From positions 1 through 64,000 of the forward strand of contig JBHYCS010000001.1 of NCBI GenBank assembly GCA_051861445.1: DNA of 64,000 nucleotides, given 5' to 3'. A program made the translations under genes and the position numbers. The notes below the pieces were generated by a model. The model ran no database searches, was not told the origin of the DNA, and was given only the letters and a program-made list of their open reading frames with translations. Within the stretch, counting starts at the first letter, position 1; each line of letters begins with the position of its first letter. This stretch comes from Parasediminibacterium sp051861445 (GTDB lineage: Bacteria; Bacteroidota; Bacteroidia; Chitinophagales; Chitinophagaceae). Positions 27,275 to 36,756 of the stretch are shown here, piece by piece.

Positions 27275-27910
27275 TTAAAATAATCCGAATAACTGACTAT
27301 CTATTTTACTAATGATATCTCCGTAATGTTCTTCGTTTTCAGCAAATTTATTTTTATCGCAATCAATCACCAATAAAGGACCTTCTTTGTATCCATCAAT
27401 AAACTTGTTGTAGTATTCATTTAGTTTTTTTAAATAATCTAAACGAATATTTTCTTCATATTCTCTACCTCTTTTTTGTATTTGAGCCACTAATGTTGGA
27501 ACCGATGCTTTTAAATAAATGAGTAAATCTGGTGGTTCTACCATTGATTTTAGGGTTTGAAAAAAGTCGTAATAATTTTCAAAATCTCTTTTACTCATTA
27601 AGCCCATATCATGCAAATTGGGAGCAAAAATATTTGCATCTTCATAAATGGTTCTATCTTGAATAACCGTTTCAGTTCCTCTTTGAATTTCTAGTAATTG
27701 GTTTAATCGGCTATTTAAAAAATATATTTGAAGATTAAAACTCCAACGAGGCATATCTTCATAAAAATCCATTAAATAGGGGTTATGATCTACGTCTTCA
27801 AATTGAGGTATCCATTTGTAATGTTTACTCAACATTTCTGTTAAAGTAGTTTTTCCTGCTCCAATATTTCCTGCAATTGCTACGTGTTTTGGTTTTTTTG
27901 TTTTTGCCAT
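27275..27910 (-). CDS. Deoxynucleoside kinase
   Basis: A nucleotide-salvage enzyme of 211 residues that phosphorylates deoxynucleosides. The P-loop AGNIGAGKTTLTEML is at about residues 13-27. The ERS/DRT-like substrate motif appears as IQDRTIYEDANIF, and the lid region RGREYEENIRLDYL contains the phosphate-binding Arg residues. It resembles the dAK/dGK group of Bacteroidota and Firmicutes rather than thymidine kinase. It stands alone on the minus strand. Confidence 0.9.
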   Translation of the reverse strand: MAKTKKPKHVAIAGNIGAGKTTLTEMLSKHYKWIPQFEDVDHNPYLMDFYEDMPRWSFNLQIYFLNSRLNQLLEIQRGTETVIQDRTIYEDANIFAPNLHDMGLMSKRDFENYYDFFQTLKSMVEPPDLLIYLKASVPTLVAQIQKRGREYEENIRLDYLKKLNEYYNKFIDGYKEGPLLVIDCDKNKFAENEEHYGDIISKIDSQLFGLF

Positions 27911-28041
27911 GCCGCTTAATCCTTCTTTTTAGAAAAATATTTTATGTGAGAAACGAGGTTGAAAATTGAAAATAAGTAATTAGAAAGAATTACTGTAATT
28001 AATTTCTAAAAACTATTTAAACTTATTTGATTCATGAAAAA

Positions 28042-29055
28042 TTAGGTATAGTTCATGCCAATAGCTGTTCTAACATCTTGTAATGTAGCTTTTGCACTTA
28101 CTCTAGCTTTTGCAGCACCTTGTTCTATAATTGAATGTAATAATTGTTTATTATGTTGAATTTCAGCAGCTTTTTCTCTAATTGGTGCAATAAATTGTAC
28201 CATATCTTCTGCCAATTGCTTTTTCATATCGCCATACCTAATGATACAATTGCCTGAGCTACTTGCATTAAAATCGTGGTTAAATTTTTCGTATGTATCT
28301 GGTTTGCTAACCAATTGCATCAATGTAAACAAGTTTTCGATATAATCTGGCTTTATACTATTTATTTCTGTTGGCCCTTGATCGGTTTTTGCTTTCATAA
28401 TTTTTTTACGAAGCAATTCATCTGAATCGGCTAAGTACAAGGTATTCATTTGGTTTTCGCTTTTGCTCATTTTACCATTACCATCTAAACTTAAAATTTT
28501 TACCAATTCTCCACCATAATTAAAAGCTTGTGGTTCTGGCAAAACATTTCCATATCTATGGTTAAAACGCTGAGCAAAATTTCTTGCCATTTCTAAATGT
28601 TGTTCTTGATCTTTTCCAACAGGTACTTTTACAGCTTTATGAATAAGAATATCAGCAGCTTGTAACACAGGATAAGTTAGCAAACCTGCATTTACATTAT
28701 CTGGATTTAATCGAACCTTTTCTTTAAAAGTAACGGTTTTTTCTAGCTCACCTTTATAAGCCAACATATTTAAATACAAATACAATTCTGCAATTTCAGG
28801 AACATCACTTTGTACATATAAAGCCACTTTGTTTGGATCTAAACCACAAGCAACATTTTCAGCAATTACACGATGTACCGATTCTTTTAATTCTTTCGTA
28901 TCAGGATGTGTAGTTAAACTATGCCAATTGGCTACAAAAAAATAACAATCATATTCATCTTGCATACGTACATAGTTACGCATGGCTCCAAAATAATTTC
29001 CTAAATGTAAAAATCCTGTTGGGCGTATGCCACTTAAAACAACCTCTTTTTTCAT
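28042..29055 (-). CDS. trpS: Tryptophan--tRNA ligase
   Basis: A class I aminoacyl-tRNA synthetase that charges tRNA-Trp. At 337 residues it is full length. The HIGH-like motif is GFLHLGNYFGAM (about residues 14-25), and the KMSKS motif is exact in NGKMSKSENQM (about residue 197). The ATP-binding PVGKDQEQHLEMAR segment is visible. The start ATG is at 29055. It is monocistronic. Confidence 0.97.
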   Translation of the reverse strand: MKKEVVLSGIRPTGFLHLGNYFGAMRNYVRMQDEYDCYFFVANWHSLTTHPDTKELKESVHRVIAENVACGLDPNKVALYVQSDVPEIAELYLYLNMLAYKGELEKTVTFKEKVRLNPDNVNAGLLTYPVLQAADILIHKAVKVPVGKDQEQHLEMARNFAQRFNHRYGNVLPEPQAFNYGGELVKILSLDGNGKMSKSENQMNTLYLADSDELLRKKIMKAKTDQGPTEINSIKPDYIENLFTLMQLVSKPDTYEKFNHDFNASSSGNCIIRYGDMKKQLAEDMVQFIAPIREKAAEIQHNKQLLHSIIEQGAAKARVSAKATLQDVRTAIGMNYT

Positions 29056-29162
29056 AACACAGCGAAGATAATAGAACTTGTAAGTTTTTATAAATGAAAT
29101 TGAAAGCTTTTCATTAGTTTATCTCCATTCGATAAAATTTGGTTCTTGAAAGTTAAAATAAG

Positions 29163-29660
29163 TTATTGTTTTAAAAGTTCTATTTGCAATTCTTCCCAAG
29201 GTGTAGAACCATCTTTTTCTCGTTTAAAAACATGTTTTTTACTTTCTTGAATAATAATTTCTGCCGTTGTGTAAACGATACAATTTTCCATTAAATGCCC
29301 ACCAATTGTTTTACCAGTGCTATCGCTAACAGCAATGTGTAAGTGGCTGCCATTTTCAGAAACTGTACCTGAAAGTGCTACAATTTCAAAATGTCCACTA
29401 TCAGAAAAACCTTTGTTTTGATTGGCAAATCGAATTTGATAGCGGGTTAAGCTACCTACACAAGTTGCTATCCATCCTGCTTTTATGTGATTTTTTTCAA
29501 CGAATGATTGTATTTCTTTTTTTACATCTTTACCTGGTAATAATCGAATAGCATGTGTAGTAGTTTGTTCCATTGTTTTCTTATTTTGCCAACAACTTGT
29601 TAATAGTAAGGGTAATAGTATGATCAATGTAAGGTTTTGTAAACTTTTTCGTAATTGCAT
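29163..29660 (-). CDS. PPC/DUF296 domain protein with a lipoprotein signal
   Basis: A 165-residue protein with an N-terminal lipoprotein signal (LTLIILLPLLLTSC) followed by a complete PPC (DUF296) domain. Visible features are the first strand HAIRLLPGKDVKKEI, a central GSLTRYQIRFANQ block and the characteristic GSHLHIAVSD-x-GKTIGGHL motif. Bacterial PPC proteins are small trimers thought to be soluble, so the signal is unusual. An alternative start at an internal Met (MEQTTTHAIR) would give the ordinary cytoplasmic protein. The longer frame from 29684 begins with TTG. Confidence 0.88.
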   Translation of the reverse strand: MQLRKSLQNLTLIILLPLLLTSCWQNKKTMEQTTTHAIRLLPGKDVKKEIQSFVEKNHIKAGWIATCVGSLTRYQIRFANQNKGFSDSGHFEIVALSGTVSENGSHLHIAVSDSTGKTIGGHLMENCIVYTTAEIIIQESKKHVFKREKDGSTPWEELQIELLKQ

Positions 29661-29764
29661 GTATAAAACTTTATCTGTAAACAATTGTTGAATAAAATTA
29701 GATGATTGATTTTCATGAAAAGATAAGGTTGTTTTATAAAATCATTTGAAATAAACAGAAGCAT

Positions 29765-30409
29765 ATGCAAAAATTATTGTGTAGCACAATTCTAGCCATT
29801 GTAAGTCTAGTTTCTTGTGCACAACAACCAACAAAGAAAAATATGAACGAAACAACAAAAAGTGATATGAAAACAGAAATAGCTTATTTTGGTGAAGGAT
29901 GTTTTTGGTGTACAGAAGCATTTTTTCAACGTATTGAAGGTGTAATTAGTGTTCAAAGTGGTTATGGTGGTGGACATGTTGTGAACCCTACTTATGAACA
30001 AATTTGTGATAAAACAACTGGTCATGCAGAAATTACCAAGATTGAATATGATCCCACAAAAGTGAGTTTTGATGAACTATTAGAAGTATTTTGGAAAACA
30101 CACGACCCTACAACATTAAACAAACAAGGAAACGATGTTGGTCCACAATATAGAAGTGTAATTTTTTACTTAAATGAAGAACAAAAACAAAAAGCAGAAC
30201 ATTACAAAGCGGAGTTAGATAAAAGCAAAGCTTTTGAGAAACCCATTGTTACAGCAATAGAACCTTTTAAAAATTATTATCCTGCAGAAGCTTATCATCA
30301 AAACTATTACAACGATAATCCAACACAAGGATATTGCTATTTTGTAATAAGACCCAAAATAGAAAAACTAGAAAAAGTTTTTAAAAACAAACTCAAGAAA
30401 ACGAACTAA
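29765..30409 (+). CDS. msrA: Peptide-methionine (S)-S-oxide reductase, exported form
   Basis: MsrA repairs oxidised methionine (S-sulfoxide). The catalytic GCFWCTEA is at about residues 47-54, followed by the typical GVISVQSGYGGGHV, PTYEQICDKTTGHAE and the YRSVIFY and YHQNYY segments. At 214 residues it has a hydrophobic N-terminus ending in VSCAQQ, which fits a lipoprotein signal. Export would place it in the envelope, protecting surface or periplasmic proteins. It is monocistronic with a strong terminator. Confidence 0.95.
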   Translation: MQKLLCSTILAIVSLVSCAQQPTKKNMNETTKSDMKTEIAYFGEGCFWCTEAFFQRIEGVISVQSGYGGGHVVNPTYEQICDKTTGHAEITKIEYDPTKVSFDELLEVFWKTHDPTTLNKQGNDVGPQYRSVIFYLNEEQKQKAEHYKAELDKSKAFEKPIVTAIEPFKNYYPAEAYHQNYYNDNPTQGYCYFVIRPKIEKLEKVFKNKLKKTN

Positions 30410-30411
30410 AT

Positions 30412-30451
30412 AAAAAAAGCGGCTTCACAATTTCTGTGGCCGCTTTTTTTA
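30412..30451 (+). terminator. Terminator after msrA
   Basis: A GC-rich stem, AAAAAGCGGC paired with GCCGCTTTTT with an inner CACA/TGTG extension, is followed by a T-run. Confidence 0.85.
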
Positions 30452-30464
30452 TAAAATGTAGATT

Positions 30465-31010
30465 TTATTTTCGATTCATCCACCATCCAAGCCAAATTCC
30501 ACATAAACTCCAAGAAACAGCCGTATCTAATAAATACATTCTTATATCTGCCCATTCGTACCAAATATGATTGGTATAAGGAACATTGATATAAGCAATA
30601 ATACCAGTAAGAATTGTGGCAAAAAAAGTAGTAAAAAAGCTGTTGGTTTTAAATTGAGAAATAATCCAACAAAGTAGGCTTACCATAAAAATGTCCACGA
30701 TAAATCCCCTAGCAATATTTAACCCCATATTCATGGTTTGAGCCTTGTGGTAATGAATTTGAACCCAAGGTTTATTCATACTACTTTCCATTAATTTATT
30801 CTGTTCTTCTCCACTTGCACCAGCAGGAAGGTTGGGTAGAAAATAACTACCAGTTTCAGAAAATTGTGTGTTTAAATACGCCAAAATACTATCTTGTTTT
30901 GGTGTATAATTCTGAGCAGAACGATGCAGGTCTAAGGCTGTCCAAGAAAGTGTTTGCCAAATAAATATAAGTAAGCCTCCAACAAGACTGCCTACAATAA
31001 TTTTTTTCAT
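30465..31010 (-). CDS. Hypothetical membrane protein, 181 aa
   Basis: About four transmembrane segments (residues 5-22, 98-115, 124-142 and 160-177) with a polar extracytoplasmic loop of roughly 65 residues after the first. Conserved-looking aromatic and Pro residues appear in YFLPNLPAGASGEEQ and YINVPYTNHIWYEW. I do not recognise a named family. It is monocistronic and converges with msrA. Confidence 0.7.
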   Translation of the reverse strand: MKKIIVGSLVGGLLIFIWQTLSWTALDLHRSAQNYTPKQDSILAYLNTQFSETGSYFLPNLPAGASGEEQNKLMESSMNKPWVQIHYHKAQTMNMGLNIARGFIVDIFMVSLLCWIISQFKTNSFFTTFFATILTGIIAYINVPYTNHIWYEWADIRMYLLDTAVSWSLCGIWLGWWMNRK

Positions 31011-31163
31011 ACTACAAGTTTTGGTTGAGTTTTAAAGATACTCAACTTTGTAGTTTTGTGCAATTTTGTGTAATAATAATAAAATAAAAACTAAACAAAT
31101 TACTAAGGAATTAGCCAGTGTAAATGACTGTTAGATTGTATACTGATAAAATAAAAAGATTGT

Positions 31164-32096
31164 TTATTCAACTTCTGCTAAACTCACCTGAAGATTCGTT
31201 TGTTCAGTTTCTGCAACTTCTTCATTTGGTTTTTGTACAGCTTTCTTCTCTCTTTTTTCATAAAAAATTGCCAACACAATAACTGCAATTAATTGTAGTA
31301 TTGGTGAAAATAAAGAAGCTTCAAAGCCAAAATCGCCACCTGTAATTAAATCTGGTCCATACAAAATGTGTTTCAAAATACCCATATCTTTTTGCGTTCC
31401 ACTCACAGGAAATCCTAAAATTGGCCCTTGAAAAAAATTCCATGCAAAATGTAAAAAAACACCAAACCATAAGTTTTTGGTATACATATAATTTATACCC
31501 AATAATAACCCTGCAATAAAAATGTTTACTAAAGCTAAAGGTGTAATTTCTGGATTGCCTAAGTGTAACATAGAAAATGCAAAAGAAGAAATGAGCAATG
31601 CATACCTGTGACGCATACTTTGCATTAAGTTATTTAATACATATCCTCGAATCATCAATTCTTCTACCATGGCCACAGTTAAATACAACAAAAAAGATAA
31701 AGCAACATTGCCAATTCTAATATCAACTTCTGAAATAACAACTTGATTACCAATTACCAGAAGAGCCGTACCTACCAATAAAACGATAACTGCAACTGCA
31801 AAACCTACTAATGCATCAATGCTGTAATTTTTCCACTGTAATCCTAAAGAAAAAACGGTGTCTCTATCAATTTTTGTTCTAAAAAACCAAATACAAACCA
31901 AAATGCCAATTTGGTTAATACAATAGCTCATAAAAAGATAAGGAAGCGTTACTGCATTGCTGTTTATAGTTCCAAAATATCCTTTGAAAATGAGCGTTTC
32001 AATTAATGATGTGATAATGCCACTAACCAAAGCTGAAATGAAGAAAAACAATAACGCTCTTAACCAACCTTGTTTAATTAGTAAATTTTTATCCAT
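31164..32096 (-). CDS. CPBP family intramembrane glutamic endopeptidase
   Basis: An integral membrane protease of 310 residues with about eight helices. The family motifs are present: EELMIRGYV (Glu-Glu-x-x-x-Arg) near residue 148, SFAFSMLHLGN (His) and VFLHFAWNF (His-x-x-x-Asn). These form the metal-independent Glu/His active site of Rce1/CAAX-type proteases. Many bacterial members are of unknown substrate. It is divergent from pepT, with only 33 bases between the two start codons. Confidence 0.93.
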   Translation of the reverse strand: MDKNLLIKQGWLRALLFFFISALVSGIITSLIETLIFKGYFGTINSNAVTLPYLFMSYCINQIGILVCIWFFRTKIDRDTVFSLGLQWKNYSIDALVGFAVAVIVLLVGTALLVIGNQVVISEVDIRIGNVALSFLLYLTVAMVEELMIRGYVLNNLMQSMRHRYALLISSFAFSMLHLGNPEITPLALVNIFIAGLLLGINYMYTKNLWFGVFLHFAWNFFQGPILGFPVSGTQKDMGILKHILYGPDLITGGDFGFEASLFSPILQLIAVIVLAIFYEKREKKAVQKPNEEVAETEQTNLQVSLAEVE

Positions 32097-32129
32097 ACCT
32101 TTTTATAATATTGTTGCAAAATAGGCTAT

Positions 32130-33380
32130 ATGGTACAAGATTACAAGTTTACTGTTACAGAAAAATTTTTGCAATATGTTCAAATAGATACACAAAGCGA
32201 TCCTGAAAGCAACACTTCGCCTTCAACTGCTAAACAAAAAAACTTATCTATCGTACTAGCAAATCAATTGATTCAAATGGGAGCCAAAGATGTGTATACT
32301 GATCAATTTGGGTATGTGTATGCAACCATTCCTTCAAATGCTTCCAAAAAAGTTCCTGTAGTATGTTTTTGTAGTCATATCGATACAGCACCTGATTGTA
32401 GTGGAACAGATGTAAAACCAATTGTGCACCATAACTATAATGGTGAACCCATTATTTTACCAGACGATTCTAGTCAAATAATTACCATTGATCAATATCC
32501 TTATTTAAAAAATCATATAGGAAATTCCATTATCACAGCTAGTGGAAAAACCTTATTAGGTGCAGATGACAAAAGTGGTGTTGCCATAATTATGGATATG
32601 GCTAATTTTTTATTAACGCATCCTGAAATTATTCATGGAACTATTAAAATATTATTTACACCTGATGAAGAAGTAGGAGCAGGAACTGCAAAACTAGATT
32701 TACAAAGACTAAAAGCAGATGTGGCTTATACATTAGATGGTGGAGAAATAGGAACGATGGAAGATGAAACATTTAGTGCAGATGGTGTAACGATTATAAT
32801 TAAAGGAATTATTGCTCACCCAGGTAATGGAAAAGGAAAACTTGTAAATGCCATTAAAATTATTAGTGAAATCATCAATACTTTGCCTAAACATGAAAAA
32901 AGCCCAGAAACCACAGAAAAAAGAGAAGGATTTATTCATCCAATCGATATACAAGGTTTAGCTGAAGAAGCATCTGCAAAATTTTTGATTCGAGATTTTG
33001 AAACAGAAAATTTATTGGTACTTGAAAATCTATTGAAACAAATTGCTACTGATGTTGTAAGAAAGTATCCTGGAGCAGAAATGGAATTTATAGTTACAGA
33101 ACAATATAGAAATATGAAGGAAGTTTTGCAGCATCACCCACATATTGTTGCATATGCAGAAGAAGCCTATAAAAGAATTGGGTTAAACGTTGTGAAAGAA
33201 CCCATTCGTGGTGGAACAGATGGAAGTAGACTTAGTTTTATGGGTTTACCTTGTCCAAATTTATTTACAGGAATGCAAGCAATTCACAGCAAACATGAAT
33301 GGATTGGTGTAAAAGACATGGAAAAAGCCGTAGAAATGCTGGTTACATTGGTGCAAGTTTGGGAAGAAAAATCGGTGTAA
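32130..33380 (+). CDS. pepT: Peptidase T (tripeptide aminopeptidase)
   Basis: An M20B zinc aminopeptidase of 416 residues that removes the N-terminal residue from tripeptides. Zinc and catalytic motifs are visible as FCSHIDTAPD, TLLGADDKSG, FTPDEEVGAG (catalytic Glu), YTLDGGEIG and the C-terminal IHSKHEWI. The middle lid domain is present. The next gene begins 56 bases downstream, so the two may be co-transcribed. Confidence 0.96.
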   Translation: MVQDYKFTVTEKFLQYVQIDTQSDPESNTSPSTAKQKNLSIVLANQLIQMGAKDVYTDQFGYVYATIPSNASKKVPVVCFCSHIDTAPDCSGTDVKPIVHHNYNGEPIILPDDSSQIITIDQYPYLKNHIGNSIITASGKTLLGADDKSGVAIIMDMANFLLTHPEIIHGTIKILFTPDEEVGAGTAKLDLQRLKADVAYTLDGGEIGTMEDETFSADGVTIIIKGIIAHPGNGKGKLVNAIKIISEIINTLPKHEKSPETTEKREGFIHPIDIQGLAEEASAKFLIRDFETENLLVLENLLKQIATDVVRKYPGAEMEFIVTEQYRNMKEVLQHHPHIVAYAEEAYKRIGLNVVKEPIRGGTDGSRLSFMGLPCPNLFTGMQAIHSKHEWIGVKDMEKAVEMLVTLVQVWEEKSV

Positions 33381-33436
33381 AACTACTTGCTTTTGTTTCG
33401 TTTTTAAATAATAATATTGCCTGCCAAAACATATAT

Positions 33437-33985
33437 ATGTACAATAGTTTAGCTGTTTTTTGTGGAAGTAAATTAGGTAAAAATCCAAACTATGAAGCCG
33501 ATGCAAAAGCATTGGGAAAATGGATGGCAACACACAACATAACTTTAATTTACGGTGGTGGAAGTGTGGGCATAATGGGTGCAATTGCCAATAGTGTTAT
33601 GGATAATGGGGGAGAAGTGAAAGGCGTAATTCCGAAAGTTTTATTAGAATGGGAACAAGAACATAACAATATTTCTGAGTTACATGTTGTTGAAGACATG
33701 CATATTCGGAAAAAAATGATGTATGAAATGTGTGATGCTGCAGTTATTTTGCCAGGTGGCCATGGAACTTTAGACGAACTTTTTGAAATGCTTACGTGGA
33801 ACACCCTTAAAATTCATAGCAAAAAAATTTTTTTATTAAACACAGATGGTTATTACCAACATTTGATTGCACATATTGAACACATGACCAAGGAAGGTTT
33901 TTTGTATGAAAATTGGAGAGAACGTTTAATTGTGGCAGATTCAGTTGAATTTATTTTCGACTTTTTGGACGGAGATAAAAATTGA
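33437..33985 (+). CDS. LOG family protein (cytokinin riboside 5'-monophosphate phosphoribohydrolase)
   Basis: A cytoplasmic Rossmann-like nucleotide hydrolase of 182 residues. The PGGHGTLDELFEMLTW motif (about residue 103) is the signature, preceded by YGGGSVGIMGAIANSV. LOG proteins cleave the N-glycosidic bond of nucleoside monophosphates. I chose the ATG at 33437, since the longer frame would run into pepT. Its 3' end overlaps the convergent porin gene by 35 bases. Confidence 0.92.
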   Translation: MYNSLAVFCGSKLGKNPNYEADAKALGKWMATHNITLIYGGGSVGIMGAIANSVMDNGGEVKGVIPKVLLEWEQEHNNISELHVVEDMHIRKKMMYEMCDAAVILPGGHGTLDELFEMLTWNTLKIHSKKIFLLNTDGYYQHLIAHIEHMTKEGFLYENWRERLIVADSVEFIFDFLDGDKN

Positions 33986-34607
33986 ATCCAGCTCTAATTA
34001 CTGGAACTTTTACTGTAGAATTTCCATTTACAGAATTTTGAACATAAGGCGAGTTTGGACTATTTGATAAATCGAAAAGAATTGCTGTATAAAACGATGA
34101 TTCTCCAATAAATCGTTTACCGTAGCCAATACCAACCAAAGTACTAAAAGCATTTTGTTTAATTCGATAGGTTACCGGATCGCCTTCTATGTTTAATTTG
34201 GTATTTATACGATTGTATTCAGGAAGAGCTTGGATAAAAAAATCGCTAATGGGATAAATTCTCACAAAAGTTCCACCACCGTAGTTGAAACTTTTTTGTT
34301 TACTAATGTTTGCTTCATTAAAAGTAAAATAGTTGATATTAATAGAAACCCCCACATCTAACCATTTAGCTAATGAATACCCAATCTCAGGATTTAAACC
34401 CAAACTAAACGAACTAAAGTCTTGACCACCACCAAAACCCAAATTAAGTCCACTTCCTAAAAACAGTTTATTTGGGTTAAAACCAACAAGTTCTTTATCT
34501 ACATTTTCTTCCTCTGCCCGTTCTTTCGAAGTTTTTCTTCTTTCTTGTGCGTTTAGTCCGCTAATAACCATACACGCTACCAATATTAACAAAACATTTT
34601 TCTTCAT
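33951..34607 (-). CDS. Outer-membrane beta-barrel protein (porin family)
   Basis: A signal peptide (LLILVACMVISGLNAQ) precedes a short charged linker and a beta-barrel with alternating patterns such as LFLGSGLNLGFGGGQ, WLDVGVSININYFTF and a terminal strand RAGFNFYL. At 218 residues it resembles the small PorT/OmpW-like barrels of Bacteroidota. It ends 35 bases inside the coding region of the convergent LOG gene. It is monocistronic with an AT-rich upstream region. Confidence 0.87.
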   Translation of the reverse strand: MKKNVLLILVACMVISGLNAQERRKTSKERAEEENVDKELVGFNPNKLFLGSGLNLGFGGGQDFSSFSLGLNPEIGYSLAKWLDVGVSININYFTFNEANISKQKSFNYGGGTFVRIYPISDFFIQALPEYNRINTKLNIEGDPVTYRIKQNAFSTLVGIGYGKRFIGESSFYTAILFDLSNSPNSPYVQNSVNGNSTVKVPVIRAGFNFYLRPKSRK

Positions 34608-35040
34608 ATTTCACCATTTAAGGAACGCTAAAATAGATAAATGAATGGACAAATATTGTTAATCTGTTGTAAAGCATCATTTTTCAATAACTGAATCATT
34701 TTATTCCTTAAAAATATTTCTTCATTTCGTTAAATTGTAAAAAATGATATTTTAAGTTACAAGCGGGTAATTCGTTTATTTTTCAAAATGTATCATATAT
34801 TTTTATTATTTTTTTGATTTCATATGAGCATAAAAATCTCCTTTTAAACAAATGAAACAAATTAAAAATTTCACTATTTGAATAACTAAAAAAAAACTAT
34901 TTTTTTTCTTTTTCCAGTATTACAAAACCACTACTTTAGATACTATTATTTGATAAATACTAAATTGTAATCGTTTTCGTTATACAATTCTATTATTTTC
35001 TGTTAAATAAATTTATTTTTTTAGAAATCATTTAATCACA
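34608..35040. other. Long AT-rich intergenic region upstream of pckA
   Basis: About 430 bases of very A/T-rich DNA with many short T-runs and no open reading frame. It separates the divergent porin gene from pckA, and must contain at least the porin promoter. No repeat or RNA motif was recognised. Confidence 0.5.
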
Positions 35041-35069
35041 TAAGTTTGCAAAACTAACAAACGTTTGTT
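35041..35069 (+). promoter_or_regulatory. pckA -7 element (TAAGTTTG) and a 14-bp perfect palindrome
   Basis: TAAGTTTG (35041-35048) matches TAnnTTTG. The palindrome AACAAACGTTTGTT (35056-35069) lies at or just after the expected transcription start and directly before the ATG at 35071. It is a good candidate operator for a repressor. Confidence 0.5.
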
Positions 35070-35070
35070 T

Positions 35071-36675
35071 ATGTCATACCCAATAATTCAACTTACAAGT
35101 AGCCAATTATTAAAACTTGGCTTGTCAGAAACAGTTCAAATTCATTATCAATTAACGCCACAAGAATTAACAGAACAAACTATTCTACGTGGTCAAGGTG
35201 TTTTGAACAATACAGGAGCATTGTGTATCAACACTGGAGAATTCACAGGTCGTAGTCCTCAAGATAAGTTTATTGTGAAAGATGCTATTACAGCAAACAC
35301 CGTTTATTGGAATAATTTTAATATTCCTATCGATGAAATGTATTTTCACCAGCTGAAGAAAAAAATGTTGGATTATTTAGGAAAAAAAGACGAATTATGG
35401 ATTAGAGATGCTTATGCTTGTGCAGATTCGAATTATCGCCTAAACATTAGAGTTGTAAACGAAAATGCTTGGAGCAATTTGTTTGCACACAATATGTTTT
35501 TACGCCCAACAGAAGAAGAACTAGAACATTTTGAACCAGATTGGCATATTATTCAAGCACCTAGTTTTTTAGCCGATCCAACTGTTGATGGAACAAGACA
35601 ACACAATTTTGCAATTGTGTCTTTTACCCACAAAACCATTTTAATTGGAGGAACAGGTTATACAGGTGAAATGAAGAAAGGCATTTTTACCATCTTAAAC
35701 TTTTTATTACCACATGACCATAATGTGTTAAGTATGCACTGTAGTGCTAATATGGGCAGTGATAATGATGTAGCTATCTTTTTTGGATTGAGTGGAACTG
35801 GTAAAACAACTTTAAGTGCCGATGCAAATAGAAAATTAATTGGTGATGATGAACATGGTTGGACAAACAACAGCGTTTTTAACTTCGAAGGTGGTTGTTA
35901 TGCTAAAACAATTGATTTAAGTGAGGAAAAAGAACCCGAAATTTTTCATGCTATTCAACACGGAGCACTGTTAGAAAATGTTGGCTTTTTTAACGATAGC
36001 AACGAAATAGATTTTTCTTATAAAGGCATTACCGAAAATACAAGAGTTAGCTATCCTTTACATTACATTTCTAATGCTTTAGAACCAAGTATTGGTGGCT
36101 TGCCAAAAAATATTTTCTTTCTTACTTGTGATGCTTATGGTGTTTTACCACCAATAAGTAAGCTTACTACAGGTCAAGCTATGTATCAATTTATAAGTGG
36201 TTATACTGCTAAAGTTGCTGGTACAGAAGCTGGTGTTACAGAGCCAAAAAGTACTTTTAGTGCATGTTTTGGAGCACCATTTTTACCATTACATCCTGGC
36301 TTTTACGCTAAAATATTAGGAGAAAAAATGAAAGAGCACAATGTAAATGTTTGGATGATTAATACAGGATGGAGTGGCGGTTGCTACGGTGTTGGAAAAC
36401 GTATTCAATTGAAATACACTAGGGCAATGATTACGGCTGCGTTAAACGGAGAATTAGAAGATGTAACGTATGAAATGCATCCGGTTTTTGGTGTACAAAT
36501 GCCTAAATTCTGTCCAAAAGTTCCAAAAGAAATGTTGAATCCAAGATATACTTGGGCAGATAGAACAGCTTATGATGTTGCTGCTCAAAAACTAGCTGAA
36601 GAGTTTGTAAATAACTTTAAAAAATATGCTGATGGTGTAAGCGATGAAATTATTGCTGCTGCTCCAAAAGTTTAA
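35071..36675 (+). CDS. pckA: Phosphoenolpyruvate carboxykinase (ATP)
   Basis: This enzyme forms phosphoenolpyruvate from oxaloacetate using ATP, the entry step of gluconeogenesis. At 534 residues it is full length. The P-loop GLSGTGKTTLSAD (about residue 237), the metal-binding LIGDDEHGW and the C-terminal adenine-binding region are clear. The substrate site contains TGRSPQDKFIV near residue 50. The opening frame is 2 codons longer with a TTG, but the ATG at 35071 is the likely start. A palindrome in front and a terminator after it make a self-contained unit. Confidence 0.97.
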   Translation: MSYPIIQLTSSQLLKLGLSETVQIHYQLTPQELTEQTILRGQGVLNNTGALCINTGEFTGRSPQDKFIVKDAITANTVYWNNFNIPIDEMYFHQLKKKMLDYLGKKDELWIRDAYACADSNYRLNIRVVNENAWSNLFAHNMFLRPTEEELEHFEPDWHIIQAPSFLADPTVDGTRQHNFAIVSFTHKTILIGGTGYTGEMKKGIFTILNFLLPHDHNVLSMHCSANMGSDNDVAIFFGLSGTGKTTLSADANRKLIGDDEHGWTNNSVFNFEGGCYAKTIDLSEEKEPEIFHAIQHGALLENVGFFNDSNEIDFSYKGITENTRVSYPLHYISNALEPSIGGLPKNIFFLTCDAYGVLPPISKLTTGQAMYQFISGYTAKVAGTEAGVTEPKSTFSACFGAPFLPLHPGFYAKILGEKMKEHNVNVWMINTGWSGGCYGVGKRIQLKYTRAMITAALNGELEDVTYEMHPVFGVQMPKFCPKVPKEMLNPRYTWADRTAYDVAAQKLAEEFVNNFKKYADGVSDEIIAAAPKV

Positions 36676-36720
36676 ATTTGGTTTTATAGTTGTGCCTCTA
36701 ATTGGTTGCTTTGCTTGTTG

Positions 36721-36756
36721 AAAACGCCCCGTTAATTTTTACGGGGCGTTTATTTT
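36721..36756. terminator. Bidirectional terminator between pckA and the AraC gene
   Basis: AAACGCCCCGT pairs with ACGGGGCGTTT in an 11-bp stem, T-rich on both sides, between convergent genes. Confidence 0.88.
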
